This document shows positions 1-10,005 of a stretch of 59,742 nt of DNA, piece after piece. The notes beneath the pieces are model-generated. The model was not told where the DNA came from, did no database searches, and saw only the letters and a program-made list of their open reading frames with translations. The translations under genes and the position numbers were made by a program. The DNA is from Actinomycetes bacterium (GTDB lineage Bacteria > Actinomycetota > Acidimicrobiia > Acidimicrobiales > Acidimicrobiaceae), in NCBI GenBank assembly GCA_021803345.1, contig JAJZLS010000041.1, forward strand, positions 1 through 59,742. The letters are read 5' to 3'. Every line of letters begins with the position of its first letter. Position 1 is the first letter of the stretch.

Positions 1-227
1 TAATTTGAATTCTGAGGACCCAAGCCAGTCTCACATTTAGCTGACAGCTCAGCAATAGCTCGAACACGACCCATGCGGGCACTGCTCTGAAGGGTCCGGA
101 TCGGATATTAACTTATGCATAACATATCTATTGCTAGACCACGTTTACATTACTGAGGGAAAAACCAAATTAAAACAACAATGCGGACCAAGAGACCCGC
201 ATGCATTGATTACATCGATTTATTTAT

Positions 228-264
228 GGAACCAGCTCAGGGTTACTAACCCCAAGCTGGTTCC
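228..264 (-). terminator. Hairpin downstream of the DEAD-box helicase gene
   Basis: A 10-bp perfect inverted repeat (GGAACCAGCT / AGCTGGTTCC) encloses an inner GGGTT/AACCC pair, giving a long stem just past the helicase stop codon. No T-run follows on either strand, so it may be a weak terminator or an mRNA 3'-end stabiliser. Bases 1-227 hold no gene I can support. A 6-bp ATGCGG/CCGCAT stem lies at about 181-202. Confidence 0.5.
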
Positions 265-276
265 ATACACGATTAT

Positions 277-1722
277 TTATCGGCTGTAGCTACGTCTTCG
301 AGTGCCAGCTACTGCAGGGCGACCTGAGGACCGTGATTCAGAACTCCGAGGCTGCCCATATCCCTGACGCTCACCTCGTGGTTCGCTACTTTCGAAAGAA
401 CTCCTGGCAGCATTTCCAAAACGGCTTGCCCCGGAACCTGATGATCCAGACCGAGCACCATGACGGCTAAACCCTCCTGATCTCTTCTGGTATCCACCAC
501 CACTTCTACCTTGAGGTTTAGGTCCTTGACGGATCTCCAGGATGTCGTCAAATTCTACAATCTCGCTGGCCTGACAAGCCTTAACTAATAGCGAGAGTCG
601 CGAATCGCTTGGGTCAACTTTGTAGATCGGAGTATCACTGCCGAGTGACCTCTGAAGCTGCTTCAATGCCCTGGCTGATCTCGGTGTGGTCAGAGTCACT
701 ACAACTCCAACTGATCCACCTCTGGCGGTACGACCTGAACGGTGGATATATGCCTTGTGATCTTCTGGTAAATCGTAGTGAATCACCAAATCAAGACCAC
801 TGACATCCAGACCTCTGGCAGCAACGTCGGTGGCAACAAGAACTCTCAAAGATCCTTTGACAAATCGCTCTAATACCCTGTTACGTGCCGACTGGCGAAG
901 ATCTCCATGCATTGACGACGATCTAATGCCGTAGTCGTTCAAAAGGTCAGAGATTTCGTCTGCCCCACGCTTAGTCTTTACAAAGATTAGAGTGCGGTCA
1001 GATCCCTGGGCCATTTCTGCCACGGCCTCGATCCTGTCCCGCTCCTCAACAGCTAGGAAATACTGGGTCATCTTGGGGGTCGTTTCCGGTTCTGATGCAA
1101 CCTCGTGACGGACCGGATCATTCATGTGACGCTTAATCAGCTTGTCGACATCGCCGTCCAGAGTGGCAGAGAACAGCATCGTCTGACGCTCGGGATAAGT
1201 CTGCTCTAGAATCTCTTCAACCTGGGGAGTAAATCCCATGTCCGCCATCCGGTCAGCCTCGTCTAAAACTACTGAGGTAATCCTGGATAAAGAGATCGCA
1301 CGACGCTTCAGCAAGTCTATTAGCCGCCCAGGTGTAGCCACAACAACGTCGGCGCCACGTCTTATAGTCTTTATCTGCTGCTCGATGCTCACTCCACCGT
1401 AGACAACTGCAACCCGGACTTCTCGGGGACCTGCTATCGAAGCAAGAACGTCTCGTACCTGGACCGCCAATTCGCGAGTCGGAACCAGCACAAGCGACCT
1501 TGGGTGCTTTGACTGTCCCTGTTCCTGCTGCTGAAGCAGCGCAATTCCAAATGCCAATGTCTTGCCAGAACCAGTATCAGCCTTGCCGCATATATCTCGA
1601 CCCAAAATTGCGTCTTTTAGAGTTGCTGCTTGAATTGGTAGTGGTGACGTTATTCCCTGGCTGGCCAAACCTTCAATGATCTTGCTATCTACGCCTAGGG
1701 ACGCGAAACTAACTGCTGTCAT
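277..1722 (-). CDS. DEAD-box ATP-dependent RNA helicase
   Basis: ATP-dependent RNA unwinding, probably in ribosome assembly or mRNA turnover in the cytoplasm. The 481-residue protein shows a Q-motif region near residue 31, Walker A (TGSGKT, about 50-55), PTREL (81-85), the DEAD box (154-157), SAT (185-187) and the C-terminal HRSGRTAR motif (about 330). The last 80 residues are rich in Gly, Ser and Arg, a basic RNA-binding tail typical of RhlE/CsdA-like proteins. The gene stands alone, with about 220 non-coding bases between it and the malic enzyme gene upstream. The subfamily (RhlE, CsdA or DeaD) cannot be settled by eye, so no symbol is given. Confidence 0.93.
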   Translation of the reverse strand: MTAVSFASLGVDSKIIEGLASQGITSPLPIQAATLKDAILGRDICGKADTGSGKTLAFGIALLQQQEQGQSKHPRSLVLVPTRELAVQVRDVLASIAGPREVRVAVVYGGVSIEQQIKTIRRGADVVVATPGRLIDLLKRRAISLSRITSVVLDEADRMADMGFTPQVEEILEQTYPERQTMLFSATLDGDVDKLIKRHMNDPVRHEVASEPETTPKMTQYFLAVEERDRIEAVAEMAQGSDRTLIFVKTKRGADEISDLLNDYGIRSSSMHGDLRQSARNRVLERFVKGSLRVLVATDVAARGLDVSGLDLVIHYDLPEDHKAYIHRSGRTARGGSVGVVVTLTTPRSARALKQLQRSLGSDTPIYKVDPSDSRLSLLVKACQASEIVEFDDILEIRQGPKPQGRSGGGYQKRSGGFSRHGARSGSSGSGASRFGNAARSSFESSEPRGERQGYGQPRSSESRSSGRPAVAGTRRRSYSR

Positions 1723-1946
1723 TATTTCCTTTTTCCATTTGCGCTCATTTGAGCGACTTCTGCGATCTGAGTTCGTCTTATAGATGACTCTTTAGACCGT
1801 AGAATACAAACGGAATGAAAGACGATCACAGATAGCTGCACTGTGCAGCGATTCGTAGTAAATAATCTAGCAGCTAAAGATAACTTTAATGCCGCAATAG
1901 ATTCGCGTGACTTAGGTCACAAGCCATAACCAGCCGATGGGTAGCC

Positions 1947-3359
1947 CTAACTATTGAGCGAATGCCTCACTACACCCTCTGCCTTAGCAGCTTCAGCCAC
2001 TGCGGCGGCCACTAATGCAACTACTGATTTATTGAATACGGAGGGAACAATATAGGTTGGCAATATCTCGTCTTCAGATACGGCGGAAGCAATTGCATCA
2101 GCGGCCGCCAACTTCATCGATTCAGTGATTGTCATCGCCCCTGCGTCTAAAGCACCCCTGAAGATACCTGGGAAACATAGTACGTTGTTTATTTGATTCG
2201 GGTAGTCACTACGGCCGGTAGCAATCACCGCTGCAACACCATCCATCTCCTCTGGCATTATTTCCGGAGTGGGATTGGCTAGAGCAAATACGATCGGTTT
2301 AGGTGCCATTGCCATCACATCTCCTCTTGAGACGAGTCCCGGTCCAGACACACCAACGAAAAGATCGGCTCCTACCATCGCCTCCGAAACAGAACCCGAT
2401 AGATTATTGGGATTAGTATTTTCGGCGAGCCAGGCCTTGGCACCTTCAAGCCCTTTTCTCCCCTTATGAATAGCTCCCTGGCGATCGGTTACTATGACTT
2501 CAGGAACCCCAGAGTTGATCAAGATTTTGGCAATGGCAACCCCGGCTGCCCCGGCACCCATTATCACCACTTTGAGGTTGTCCATACTCTTGTCTACCAC
2601 TCTGAGAGCATTTCTAAGGGCCGCCAACACCACTACTGCCGTGCCGTGCTGGTCATCATGAAACACTGGTATGTCAAGCCTCGACCGAAGCGCCTCTTCC
2701 ACCTCGAAACAACGCGGAGCAGCAATATCCTCTAAGTTGATTCCACCGAAGGTCGGTTCAAGACGGGCAATTGTTTCTATCAACTCTTCAGTTGAATTAA
2801 CCTTCAGACAGATAGGAAAGCCATCAATGCCAGCGAACTCTTTAAAAAGCTGGGCTTTACCCTCCATCACTGGCATGGCAGCGTGGGGTCCAATGTTGCC
2901 AAGCCCCAATACTGCTGTTCCATCGGACACAATGGCCACGGTATTTGACTTTATGGTGTATCGATGAACCTGAACTGGCTTATCCACAATTTCCATGCAT
3001 ACTCTGGCCACGCCAGGCGTATATGCCATAGAAAGGTCATCACGATTATTGATGGGAGTTTTGCCCCTGACTTCAATTTTTCCGCCCAGATGCAATCTAA
3101 ATGTCCGATCGAGGACGCTTCGAATATGCACACCTTCAACAGCTTCGCATGCTGCCCTTATATTGGCAGCGTGCGTTTCATCTGCAGCCAGTACAGTAAT
3201 GTCACGGATTATAAGATCCGGGAATACCTCAACCAGATCCAGGCCCAAAATATTACCGCCAGCCTCTCCGATTGCAGTGGTAAGACGTCCAAGCGATCCA
3301 GGACGATTAGATATTTCGGCCCGAATTGTAACAGAGTAAGAAACGTTAGGAGTAGCCAT
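1947..3359 (-). CDS. NAD(P)-dependent malic enzyme with N-terminal ACT domain
   Basis: Oxidative decarboxylation of malate to pyruvate, linking the TCA cycle to pyruvate. Residues 1-80 form an ACT-like domain (SNRPGSLGRL, then alternating strands), a small-molecule-sensing module. The malic enzyme N-domain follows (the AYTPGVARVC segment; GNIGPHAAMPVMEGKAQLFK with the catalytic Lys). The dinucleotide-binding domain has a GAGAAGVAIAK motif at about 285. The 470-residue length fits short bacterial malic enzymes plus ACT. The gene is transcribed away from the E1 gene, with about 210 bases between them. Cofactor preference and the ACT ligand cannot be read from the sequence. Confidence 0.92.
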   Translation of the reverse strand: MATPNVSYSVTIRAEISNRPGSLGRLTTAIGEAGGNILGLDLVEVFPDLIIRDITVLAADETHAANIRAACEAVEGVHIRSVLDRTFRLHLGGKIEVRGKTPINNRDDLSMAYTPGVARVCMEIVDKPVQVHRYTIKSNTVAIVSDGTAVLGLGNIGPHAAMPVMEGKAQLFKEFAGIDGFPICLKVNSTEELIETIARLEPTFGGINLEDIAAPRCFEVEEALRSRLDIPVFHDDQHGTAVVVLAALRNALRVVDKSMDNLKVVIMGAGAAGVAIAKILINSGVPEVIVTDRQGAIHKGRKGLEGAKAWLAENTNPNNLSGSVSEAMVGADLFVGVSGPGLVSRGDVMAMAPKPIVFALANPTPEIMPEEMDGVAAVIATGRSDYPNQINNVLCFPGIFRGALDAGAMTITESMKLAAADAIASAVSEDEILPTYIVPSVFNKSVVALVAAAVAEAAKAEGVVRHSLNS

Positions 3360-3569
3360 ACTCCCTGATGCTAGCCGAAATTTTGTACCAGGTTAAACAG
3401 ATACTGCCTATCTAAAAAAGTTATACCTGTAAAATCAATCCGATTATGCCAAAAGTTGCTAGATTTGCCTACTTGAATAAATAAGAACAAAAGCTGCAGA
3501 AAGTTCATAAATTCCAGTCATGAAACCTAATTTGATGCAAGAATTACATAAAACCCATAAAGGTTACAA

Positions 3570-5714
3570 ATGCTATGGTTTAAGAAGTCTCGAAAACGCA
3601 CGGAGAAAGCCTTGGCTGTAAATCCAGGCGACGAGACGAAAAACGAAATAGAAACTGCCCTGGCCACTGACTCTTTGAGCCACGTGCTTGACGCCTCAAA
3701 TCTCGGTCAGCACAAAGAGCTAGGCCTCAGCGATCAAGACGTACGAGAGATGTACGAGATCATGCTGACCAGCAGACTGGTAGACCAAAAAATTTGGACC
3801 CTGAACAGAATGGGTAAGGCTCCATTTTCCATTTCCTCCACCGGACATGAAGCAATCCATGCTGGAATTGTCAAGGCTATCAACAAAGGTCAGGATTGGG
3901 TACTTCCTTACTACCGCGACCTGGGTATCATGATCGGTCTCGGGTTAACTCCGTACGAAGCTTTCCTCGGAATTTTTGCCAAAGCTGAAGACCCGAATTC
4001 AGGCGGACGCCAAATGCCCAACCACTGGTCACTTCCGAGGGCACGTGTAGTGACGGGATCTTCACCAATAGCGACACAATTGCCTCATGCGTCAGGGATC
4101 GGATACGGGCTAAAACTTGACCACTCCAGCGAGGTTGTAATTTGCACCTTTGGAGACGGAGCCACATCAAAAGGTGACTTTCACGAAGCGCTAAATTTCG
4201 CGGGAATCCACAAACTGCCAGTTGTATTCATATGTGAAAATAACGGATATGCAATTTCAGTACCACTTGCAATGGAATCCGCTGTAACTGAACTTTACAA
4301 GAAATCAGCGGCCTACAACATTGAAGGTATCCAGGTTGACGGCAACAACCCGCTTGCGGTATATCAGGCCACCAAAAGAGCTGTCGAAAAGGCCCGCAAT
4401 GGAGGCGGTGCCACTTTTATTGAGGCAATTGCATATAGATTCGGGCCACATACATCAGACGATGACGATAAAAGTTACAGAAGCCGGGAAGAGGTGGAGA
4501 CTGCAAAAGCGGCAGATCCTATTGCCAAGTTCGCAACATATATGACTGAGAAAGGTCTAGTCACTGACTTTGAAATCTCACAGCTCAAAGACCAGCTGGC
4601 TAAAACCATCAATCACCAGGCTTCCCTTGCTCAAGAAGCGCCGGACCCGAGCCCTGAGTCAGTCACAAAAAATGTGTACTCCAAAGAGATCGAAAATAAA
4701 ATTCCGGCGAAATTTGAGAAACTTTCCTTTGCAACAGAGCGCACAGGAAATGTGGTGGAAGCAATCAGAACCGGAATGCGGCACATTCTCGACACTGACC
4801 CCAGATCAATAATTCTCGGCGAAGACGTTGGCCGAAAAGGTGGTGTATTCAAAGCCACTGATGGCCTTTGGCAGAAATATCCCGAGCGCGTGATCGATAC
4901 CCCACTGGCAGAGTCGAGCCTTGTAGGATTCGGAATTGGTCTGGCGTTCATGGATAAAAGACCGATTATAGAAATCCAGTTTGCCGATTTCATACACTCT
5001 GCATTCGATCAGATTGTGTCAGAGGCAGCCAAGGCCTACTACCGTTCGGACGGAGGATGGTCAGTTCCTATGGTCATCCGTACTCCGTGGGGAGCTGGAG
5101 TTCATGGAGCTCTCTATCACTCCCAGTCAATCGAATCCCTGTTTGCCCATATTCCCGGCCTCAAAGTAGTTATCCCCTCGACACCCAAAGATATGATTGG
5201 CCTATTGAACTCGGCTTATCAGGATCCCGATCCGGTTCTGTTCCTCGAGCACAAGAAAGCCTACCGGCTCATATCTGGGCCGATCCCGGAAGCCAATTTC
5301 ACCGTGCCGATCGGCAAGGCGGAAATAGTCAGGCCGGGCAAGGATTTGACCATAATCACTTATGGACTGCATCGGCACTATGCGCTAGGCGCGGCCGAGC
5401 AACTTGCCGATGCTGCCGATATCGAAGTGGTCGATTTGCGAACCATTGCGCCCCTCGATAAAGCAACCATCTTGGACTCAGCACGCCGGTGCTCCAAGGT
5501 GCTGATAGTCCACGAGGACAACCTTTCGTTCGGGGCGGGTGCGGAGATCGCAGCATTGATTGCAGAACACGCATTCTGGGAGCTGGACGCTCCAGTAAAG
5601 CGCTTGGCTACGCCAGATATTCCGCTGCTGGGATTTTCGTCAGCTATCGAAAAAACGGTCCTATTGGGCACAGATGAAATAATCAGAGCAGCAAAGGACC
5701 TGCTTGAGATCTAG
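3570..5714 (+). CDS. Fused alpha/beta E1 subunit of a 2-oxo acid dehydrogenase (branched-chain type)
   Basis: Thiamine-diphosphate-dependent decarboxylation of branched-chain 2-oxo acids, the first step of the BCKDH complex. The 714 residues carry both subunits normally encoded separately. The alpha part occupies about 50-370, with the TPP motif starting GDGATSKGDFHEA near residue 194 and ending ENN. The beta part occupies about 385-714 and includes the GEDVGRKGGVF and TPLAES segments. Residues 1-50 are a charged extension. AAAGG precedes the ATG. No E2 lipoyl acyltransferase or E3 gene lies next to it, so the rest of the complex must be encoded elsewhere. Pyruvate or acetoin E1 is an alternative, but the similarity pattern favours branched-chain substrates. 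Confidence 0.88.
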   Translation: MLWFKKSRKRTEKALAVNPGDETKNEIETALATDSLSHVLDASNLGQHKELGLSDQDVREMYEIMLTSRLVDQKIWTLNRMGKAPFSISSTGHEAIHAGIVKAINKGQDWVLPYYRDLGIMIGLGLTPYEAFLGIFAKAEDPNSGGRQMPNHWSLPRARVVTGSSPIATQLPHASGIGYGLKLDHSSEVVICTFGDGATSKGDFHEALNFAGIHKLPVVFICENNGYAISVPLAMESAVTELYKKSAAYNIEGIQVDGNNPLAVYQATKRAVEKARNGGGATFIEAIAYRFGPHTSDDDDKSYRSREEVETAKAADPIAKFATYMTEKGLVTDFEISQLKDQLAKTINHQASLAQEAPDPSPESVTKNVYSKEIENKIPAKFEKLSFATERTGNVVEAIRTGMRHILDTDPRSIILGEDVGRKGGVFKATDGLWQKYPERVIDTPLAESSLVGFGIGLAFMDKRPIIEIQFADFIHSAFDQIVSEAAKAYYRSDGGWSVPMVIRTPWGAGVHGALYHSQSIESLFAHIPGLKVVIPSTPKDMIGLLNSAYQDPDPVLFLEHKKAYRLISGPIPEANFTVPIGKAEIVRPGKDLTIITYGLHRHYALGAAEQLADAADIEVVDLRTIAPLDKATILDSARRCSKVLIVHEDNLSFGAGAEIAALIAEHAFWELDAPVKRLATPDIPLLGFSSAIEKTVLLGTDEIIRAAKDLLEI

Positions 5715-5720
5715 TCAGTT

Positions 5721-6350
5721 CTATAGTTCCAGGCCACCTTCATACTCGAAACCCAGATCATGGGCAGTAAAGAGCGGCTGGAATTTAACGCCCACCTGCC
5801 CAAGCAGCTTCTTTGCACTTCCGCCTCTATCAACCATTGCTATTGCGAGTACCACCTCGGCGCCGATTTCACGCACCGCTTTAACTGCTTCAAGCATCGA
5901 AGTACCCCGTGTCACGGCATCTTCGGTGATCACCACTTTGTCTTGGGGGTCAAGCATACCTGCAATCCTCCCACCTCCTCCATGGTCCTTCACCTCTTTG
6001 CGCACCGAGAAGCTACGTAGGGGATGACCAAGGGAAGTGCTTACTGCCGCAGATGAAAATGCCACTGGGTCAGCTCCCATCGTGAGCCCACCAATAGCTG
6101 TTGCCTCCATCGGAAGAAGGCGGTAGATGGCATTTGCCACCAGCAGCATCCCATCCGGAGAACAGACAGTTTTCTTGGCATCTATGAACCAGGCACTCTT
6201 TAGGCCGGACTTGAGCGTGAAATCACCTCTGAGGATAGAGCGTTTCTCGATGTGATCCAACAGACGTGATCGCAAAGCGTTGGAGTCCAGTGAAGCTATC
6301 TCCTGAAGGTTCGCAGGTTGCAAATCAGGCAATTCTGATTTCACCTCCAT
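5721..6350 (-). CDS. pyrE: Orotate phosphoribosyltransferase
   Basis: Joins orotate and PRPP to form OMP in pyrimidine synthesis. The PRPP-binding loop is visible as VVITEDAVTRGTSMLEAV (about residues 138-155), together with FTLKSGLKSAWFID near the N-terminus and RKEVKDHGGGG. The 209-residue length is normal. The start overlaps the end of purM by 26 bases, so purF-purM-pyrE reads as one transcript coupling purine and pyrimidine synthesis. The stop lies six bases from the convergent E1 gene. Confidence 0.93.
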   Translation of the reverse strand: MEVKSELPDLQPANLQEIASLDSNALRSRLLDHIEKRSILRGDFTLKSGLKSAWFIDAKKTVCSPDGMLLVANAIYRLLPMEATAIGGLTMGADPVAFSSAAVSTSLGHPLRSFSVRKEVKDHGGGGRIAGMLDPQDKVVITEDAVTRGTSMLEAVKAVREIGAEVVLAIAMVDRGGSAKKLLGQVGVKFQPLFTAHDLGFEYEGGLEL

Positions 6351-7392
6351 TATCTACTACTTCTCCCAAAGCAAAGGTCTGGATTGAATGTCCCTCCAAG
6401 TGGTCTCTGACTTTTCTTTCCGACTTTTCATTTACAGCAAGCACCATGCCAACTCCCATGTTGAAGACTCGATACATTTCCTCATCCGAGATCGACCCAG
6501 CCTGCTTTATATCAGTGTATATTCCTGGAATCTCTACCAATGAGAGATCGATTTCGGCTCCCATTTTTTCAGGTAGTGATCTCGGCAGGTTCCCGACTAG
6601 GCCTCCACCTGTAATATGCGCACAACTCGAGATAGATTCCCGGTCCGCAATTGAACTGATGGCAGCACTGTAAATCACAGACGGCTCAAGCAGAATCTCA
6701 AATAGGGACTTCCCGGAATCATTCCAGTTGGGCGAAGTCCCCAACTCCTTGATCCCATTCTCAGCCATGTCGCCAAATAAGGCGGCCCTTGCAAGAGAAA
6801 AACCATTTGATCTTAGATTTGGGGATGCCAATCCAATCAGTCGATCACCCAGCTTCACCCTATGCGATCCCCAGATCCGCCCGCGGTCAGCAAGGCCAAC
6901 TGCAAAGCCGGCCAGGTCAAAGTCGCCTTCCTTCATAACCCCGGGATGCTCGGCCATCTCACCACCTATCAGAGAGGTGCCCGCCACTTGACAACCAGCA
7001 GCAATGCCACTTACAAGTTGTTCGATATGGGATGGATCCAGTTTGCCTATCGAAATGTAATCCAGCATAAATAGAGGCCTGGCTCCAGTGCATACAAGGT
7101 CGTCGACACACATCGCTACCAGATCTATACCTATGCTGTCATATTTCCCAGCCCATTTTGCCACCATCGCCTTGGTACCGACACCATCTGTAGATGAAAC
7201 CAGGACTGGATCTGCGATACCTGATAAATTGGGAGCAAACATTCCCGCAAATCCACCGATGTCAGATATCACTTCTCGAGAAAATGTCGCCTGCACTTTT
7301 TCACGTATCTTCGATACAGCGGCTTCTCCGGCCTCTATGTCCACACCCGAAGCTGCATAAGTCAGAGATTTATGACCATCTAGATTATTCAA
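6325..7392 (-). CDS. purM: Phosphoribosylformylglycinamidine cyclo-ligase (AIR synthetase)
   Basis: Converts FGAM to AIR with ATP, step 5 of purine synthesis. The 355-residue protein shows YAASGVDIEAGEAAV at the start, VSSTDGVGTKAMVA, DLVCTGARPLFMLDY, SLIGGEMAEHPG and HITGGGLVGNLPR, all standard PurM landmarks of the PurM/PurL/ThiL/HypE ATPase fold. Its ATG overlaps the purF stop by four bases, implying translational coupling. Confidence 0.96.
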   Translation of the reverse strand: MNNLDGHKSLTYAASGVDIEAGEAAVSKIREKVQATFSREVISDIGGFAGMFAPNLSGIADPVLVSSTDGVGTKAMVAKWAGKYDSIGIDLVAMCVDDLVCTGARPLFMLDYISIGKLDPSHIEQLVSGIAAGCQVAGTSLIGGEMAEHPGVMKEGDFDLAGFAVGLADRGRIWGSHRVKLGDRLIGLASPNLRSNGFSLARAALFGDMAENGIKELGTSPNWNDSGKSLFEILLEPSVIYSAAISSIADRESISSCAHITGGGLVGNLPRSLPEKMGAEIDLSLVEIPGIYTDIKQAGSISDEEMYRVFNMGVGMVLAVNEKSERKVRDHLEGHSIQTFALGEVVDNGGEIRIA

Positions 7393-8960
7393 CTAACCGT
7401 ATTCCCCAGTTTTTGAGACGACGCTATCTCGACTCGAACCGGAACCGGATAATTTCCGGTCAAACAGGCATCGCAAAATCCGTAGTCTGCATCGATCGCC
7501 CGTCTCAAGTCTTCCAGGTCCAAATAAGCGATAGAATCCACGCCTAAATATTCTCTAATCTCTTCAATACTTCTGTAGGAGGCAAGCAGATCTGGCCTTG
7601 AAGGAGTGTCGATGCCATAGAAGCATGACCATCTATATGGAGGCGAGGAAACCCTGAGGTGGATCTCTTTAGCTCCGCCTTCCCGCAAAAGCTTAACCAT
7701 TGCTTTTGTAGTTGTTCCCCTAACTATCGAATCGTCAACAACCACTAACCGCTTGCCAACAATATTCTCGGTAAGCGTATTCAATTTACGCCTAACTCCA
7801 TTTGCACGCTGTGTTTGGTCTGGAGTGATGAAAGTCCTACCAATGTAGCGATTCTTCACTAAACCCTGCCCATAGGGAATCTGGGCTTGAAGTGCATATC
7901 CTTCTGCGGCAGGCACTCCGGAGTCAGGTACACCCATAACCATATCGGCTTCAACTGGCGCGGTCATTGCCAGATACTGGCCCATTCGGCGCCTGGTTCC
8001 ATGCACCTCCCGACCCAATAATCGAGAGTCTGGCCTGGCAAAATAGACAAACTCAAAAATACATAATTTAGGATCGATGCGATCAGCAGGAAATGGGAAG
8101 TAGCTTTCTGGATCACTGTTACCAGAGATCACCACCATCTCTCCCGGCTCCAGTTCACGAACAAACTTAGCACCTATGACGTCGAGAGCTGGGCTTTCAG
8201 AGGCAAACACCCACCCTGAATCCAGCTTCCCCAGACATAATGGCCGAAAACCATTGGGGTCTCTGACCGCCACCAGATTAGTGACATCCATCAACACTAA
8301 AGAAAATGCTCCCTTTAATTTTGGAAGCACGATCATCAAAGCATCTTTTAAGGTATTAGGTCCTATTTCAGCTGAATAATGCTGAGACAAAAGCTCCGCC
8401 AGAACGTCTGTATCTGAAATCGCTATTCCAGGAAGAAGTCCTGCCTCCTCCACCAACTCCGCGGTATTGGTTAGATTTCCATTATGACCAAGCGCAAATC
8501 CAGCTTCGCCGATGGCCCTGAATACTGGCTGGGCGTTTCTCCATGTGGAAGCGCCGGTAGTGGAATATCGGGTGTGACCAATTGCCATCTCACCCGGCAA
8601 AGCCAGCAAGGTTCTTTCATCAAAAACATTGCTGACAAGTCCCATGTTCTTTACGACAGTAATTCCATCACCGTCAGATACTGCAATGCCAGCAGATTCC
8701 TGTCCCCTATGCTGCAGTGCATACAATCCGTCAAAGGTGAGGTGCGAGACTGACCCGCCCTTAAGCTTTATCCCAAATACTCCACAGGCCTCCTCCGGCG
8801 CATCCGCAGGCTCTGAAGGCTGCAGCTGCTCAGAGGGTACTAGGTGCGAATTCGCGGCTGGAATAATTTTAAATATGGTCTTGGGTTGGACCGAACTACT
8901 GGGGGCTATATGCCCAGATTCGCCCTCGAAAGCCAATAAAGGGTCCTTGCTCAAGGACAT
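7389..8960 (-). CDS. purF: Amidophosphoribosyltransferase
   Basis: Commits PRPP to purine synthesis by forming phosphoribosylamine with glutamine as nitrogen donor. The Ntn-type glutaminase domain begins at Cys59 (EEACGVFGIK), which must become the N-terminus after processing. The PRPP loop appears as LVVVDDSIVRGTTTKAMV in the C-terminal phosphoribosyltransferase domain. The leader before the catalytic Cys is 58 residues, well beyond the usual short propeptide, and contains no internal ATG, so it appears genuine. This is the first gene of the purF-purM-pyrE group and diverges from the PHP gene. Confidence 0.96.
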   Translation of the reverse strand: MSLSKDPLLAFEGESGHIAPSSSVQPKTIFKIIPAANSHLVPSEQLQPSEPADAPEEACGVFGIKLKGGSVSHLTFDGLYALQHRGQESAGIAVSDGDGITVVKNMGLVSNVFDERTLLALPGEMAIGHTRYSTTGASTWRNAQPVFRAIGEAGFALGHNGNLTNTAELVEEAGLLPGIAISDTDVLAELLSQHYSAEIGPNTLKDALMIVLPKLKGAFSLVLMDVTNLVAVRDPNGFRPLCLGKLDSGWVFASESPALDVIGAKFVRELEPGEMVVISGNSDPESYFPFPADRIDPKLCIFEFVYFARPDSRLLGREVHGTRRRMGQYLAMTAPVEADMVMGVPDSGVPAAEGYALQAQIPYGQGLVKNRYIGRTFITPDQTQRANGVRRKLNTLTENIVGKRLVVVDDSIVRGTTTKAMVKLLREGGAKEIHLRVSSPPYRWSCFYGIDTPSRPDLLASYRSIEEIREYLGVDSIAYLDLEDLRRAIDADYGFCDACLTGNYPVPVRVEIASSQKLGNTVS

Positions 8961-9100
8961 AAATTCGCTCGTCTTCCCAGTCTTAGTAGAACAATAAAAT
9001 CCCGGCTACCAACCAAACACACCATACCAACGCAACTCAACAGACTAAGATGATCGGACGCCCAAGCGTGATTAGCCAGCTTCAATGGAACTTTATCAGA

Positions 9101-9128
9101 TTGCCATAACTTTACATACAAATAATAC
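9101..9128 (+). promoter_or_regulatory. Candidate promoter of the PHP gene
   Basis: TTGCCA and TAATAC are separated by 16 bases and end about 40 bases before the PHP start codon, which has a GGGA element. The call is from pattern only. The purF promoter should lie on the opposite strand of the same gap. Confidence 0.35.
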
Positions 9129-9168
9129 CCTGGAACGTAAAAAATAGAACTAAAAACGGGAACCATTT

Positions 9169-10005
9169 ATGATTGATCTGCATACTCACTCACGATATTC
9201 AGACGGCTCCGACAGCCCGACTGACATTATCCACCTGGCCCATCAAGCCGGCTGCAGCTACGTTGCACTCACTGACCATGACCGTCTTGATGGAATAAAA
9301 GAGGCCGCAGATGAAGCCAGTAAGACTGGGATCGGGTTCATTCCAGGAGTAGAGATTTCCTGCATCTTTGACAGTGGTACCCTACACCTGCTGGCATATT
9401 TTCTAAACCCAACAGACGGTCCATTGCAAGACCGCCTCATTGGAATGCAGGAGGCACGGACCAAAAGAAACCTGGAGATGGCCGAAAAACTTCAGCAAAG
9501 TGGGATTCCAATCACCTGGGAAGAATTGATGGAAGAAGCCGGTGGTCCGAATCTAGGAAGACCCCATTTTGCTGCGGTCATGGTCCGAAAAGGGATTGTC
9601 TCATCAATTCAGGAAGCCTTTGACACCTACCTGGCAAAAGGTAAGCCTTTCTATGTCCAAAAAGTACAGATAACTACGCCGGAGGCAATCCGATTGACAA
9701 AAGAATCAGGTGCTGTGCCAGTTATCGCACATCCTTCCACCTTGGGATTGACGCCAACCAAGTTAGAATCCTACCTGAGGGAAATGAAGGCATTTGGGCT
9801 TGCAGGAGTGGAAAGCTACTACGCAAGGTGCACCCGACAAGAGCGGGCAGGTATGGCCAGTATTGCTGAGTCGCTAGGCCTTGTGGCGACGGGCGGCTCC
9901 GACTATCACGGCAGCTATAAAGTTGGCCTTAATATTGGCACTGGTGAAGGAGACCTAAACGTTCCTGATTCGGTCGTAGAGCAGCTCAGATCCAGAATTA
10001 TTTGA
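9169..10005 (+). CDS. PHP-domain metal-dependent phosphoesterase
   Basis: Probable phosphoesterase of the RNase AM / 3',5'-nucleotide phosphatase type. Metal ligands are visible in [12 protein letters not shown] (residues 3-14), LTDHDRLDG (about 36-44), PGVEISC (about 63), IAHPS (about 184) and GGSDYHG (about 243). The 278-residue length fits the stand-alone YciV-like family. Its last eight bases overlap the end of the convergent purL gene. It sits inside the purine block on the opposite strand, so any functional link to nucleotide metabolism is an inference from position. Confidence 0.85.
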   Translation: MIDLHTHSRYSDGSDSPTDIIHLAHQAGCSYVALTDHDRLDGIKEAADEASKTGIGFIPGVEISCIFDSGTLHLLAYFLNPTDGPLQDRLIGMQEARTKRNLEMAEKLQQSGIPITWEELMEEAGGPNLGRPHFAAVMVRKGIVSSIQEAFDTYLAKGKPFYVQKVQITTPEAIRLTKESGAVPVIAHPSTLGLTPTKLESYLREMKAFGLAGVESYYARCTRQERAGMASIAESLGLVATGGSDYHGSYKVGLNIGTGEGDLNVPDSVVEQLRSRII

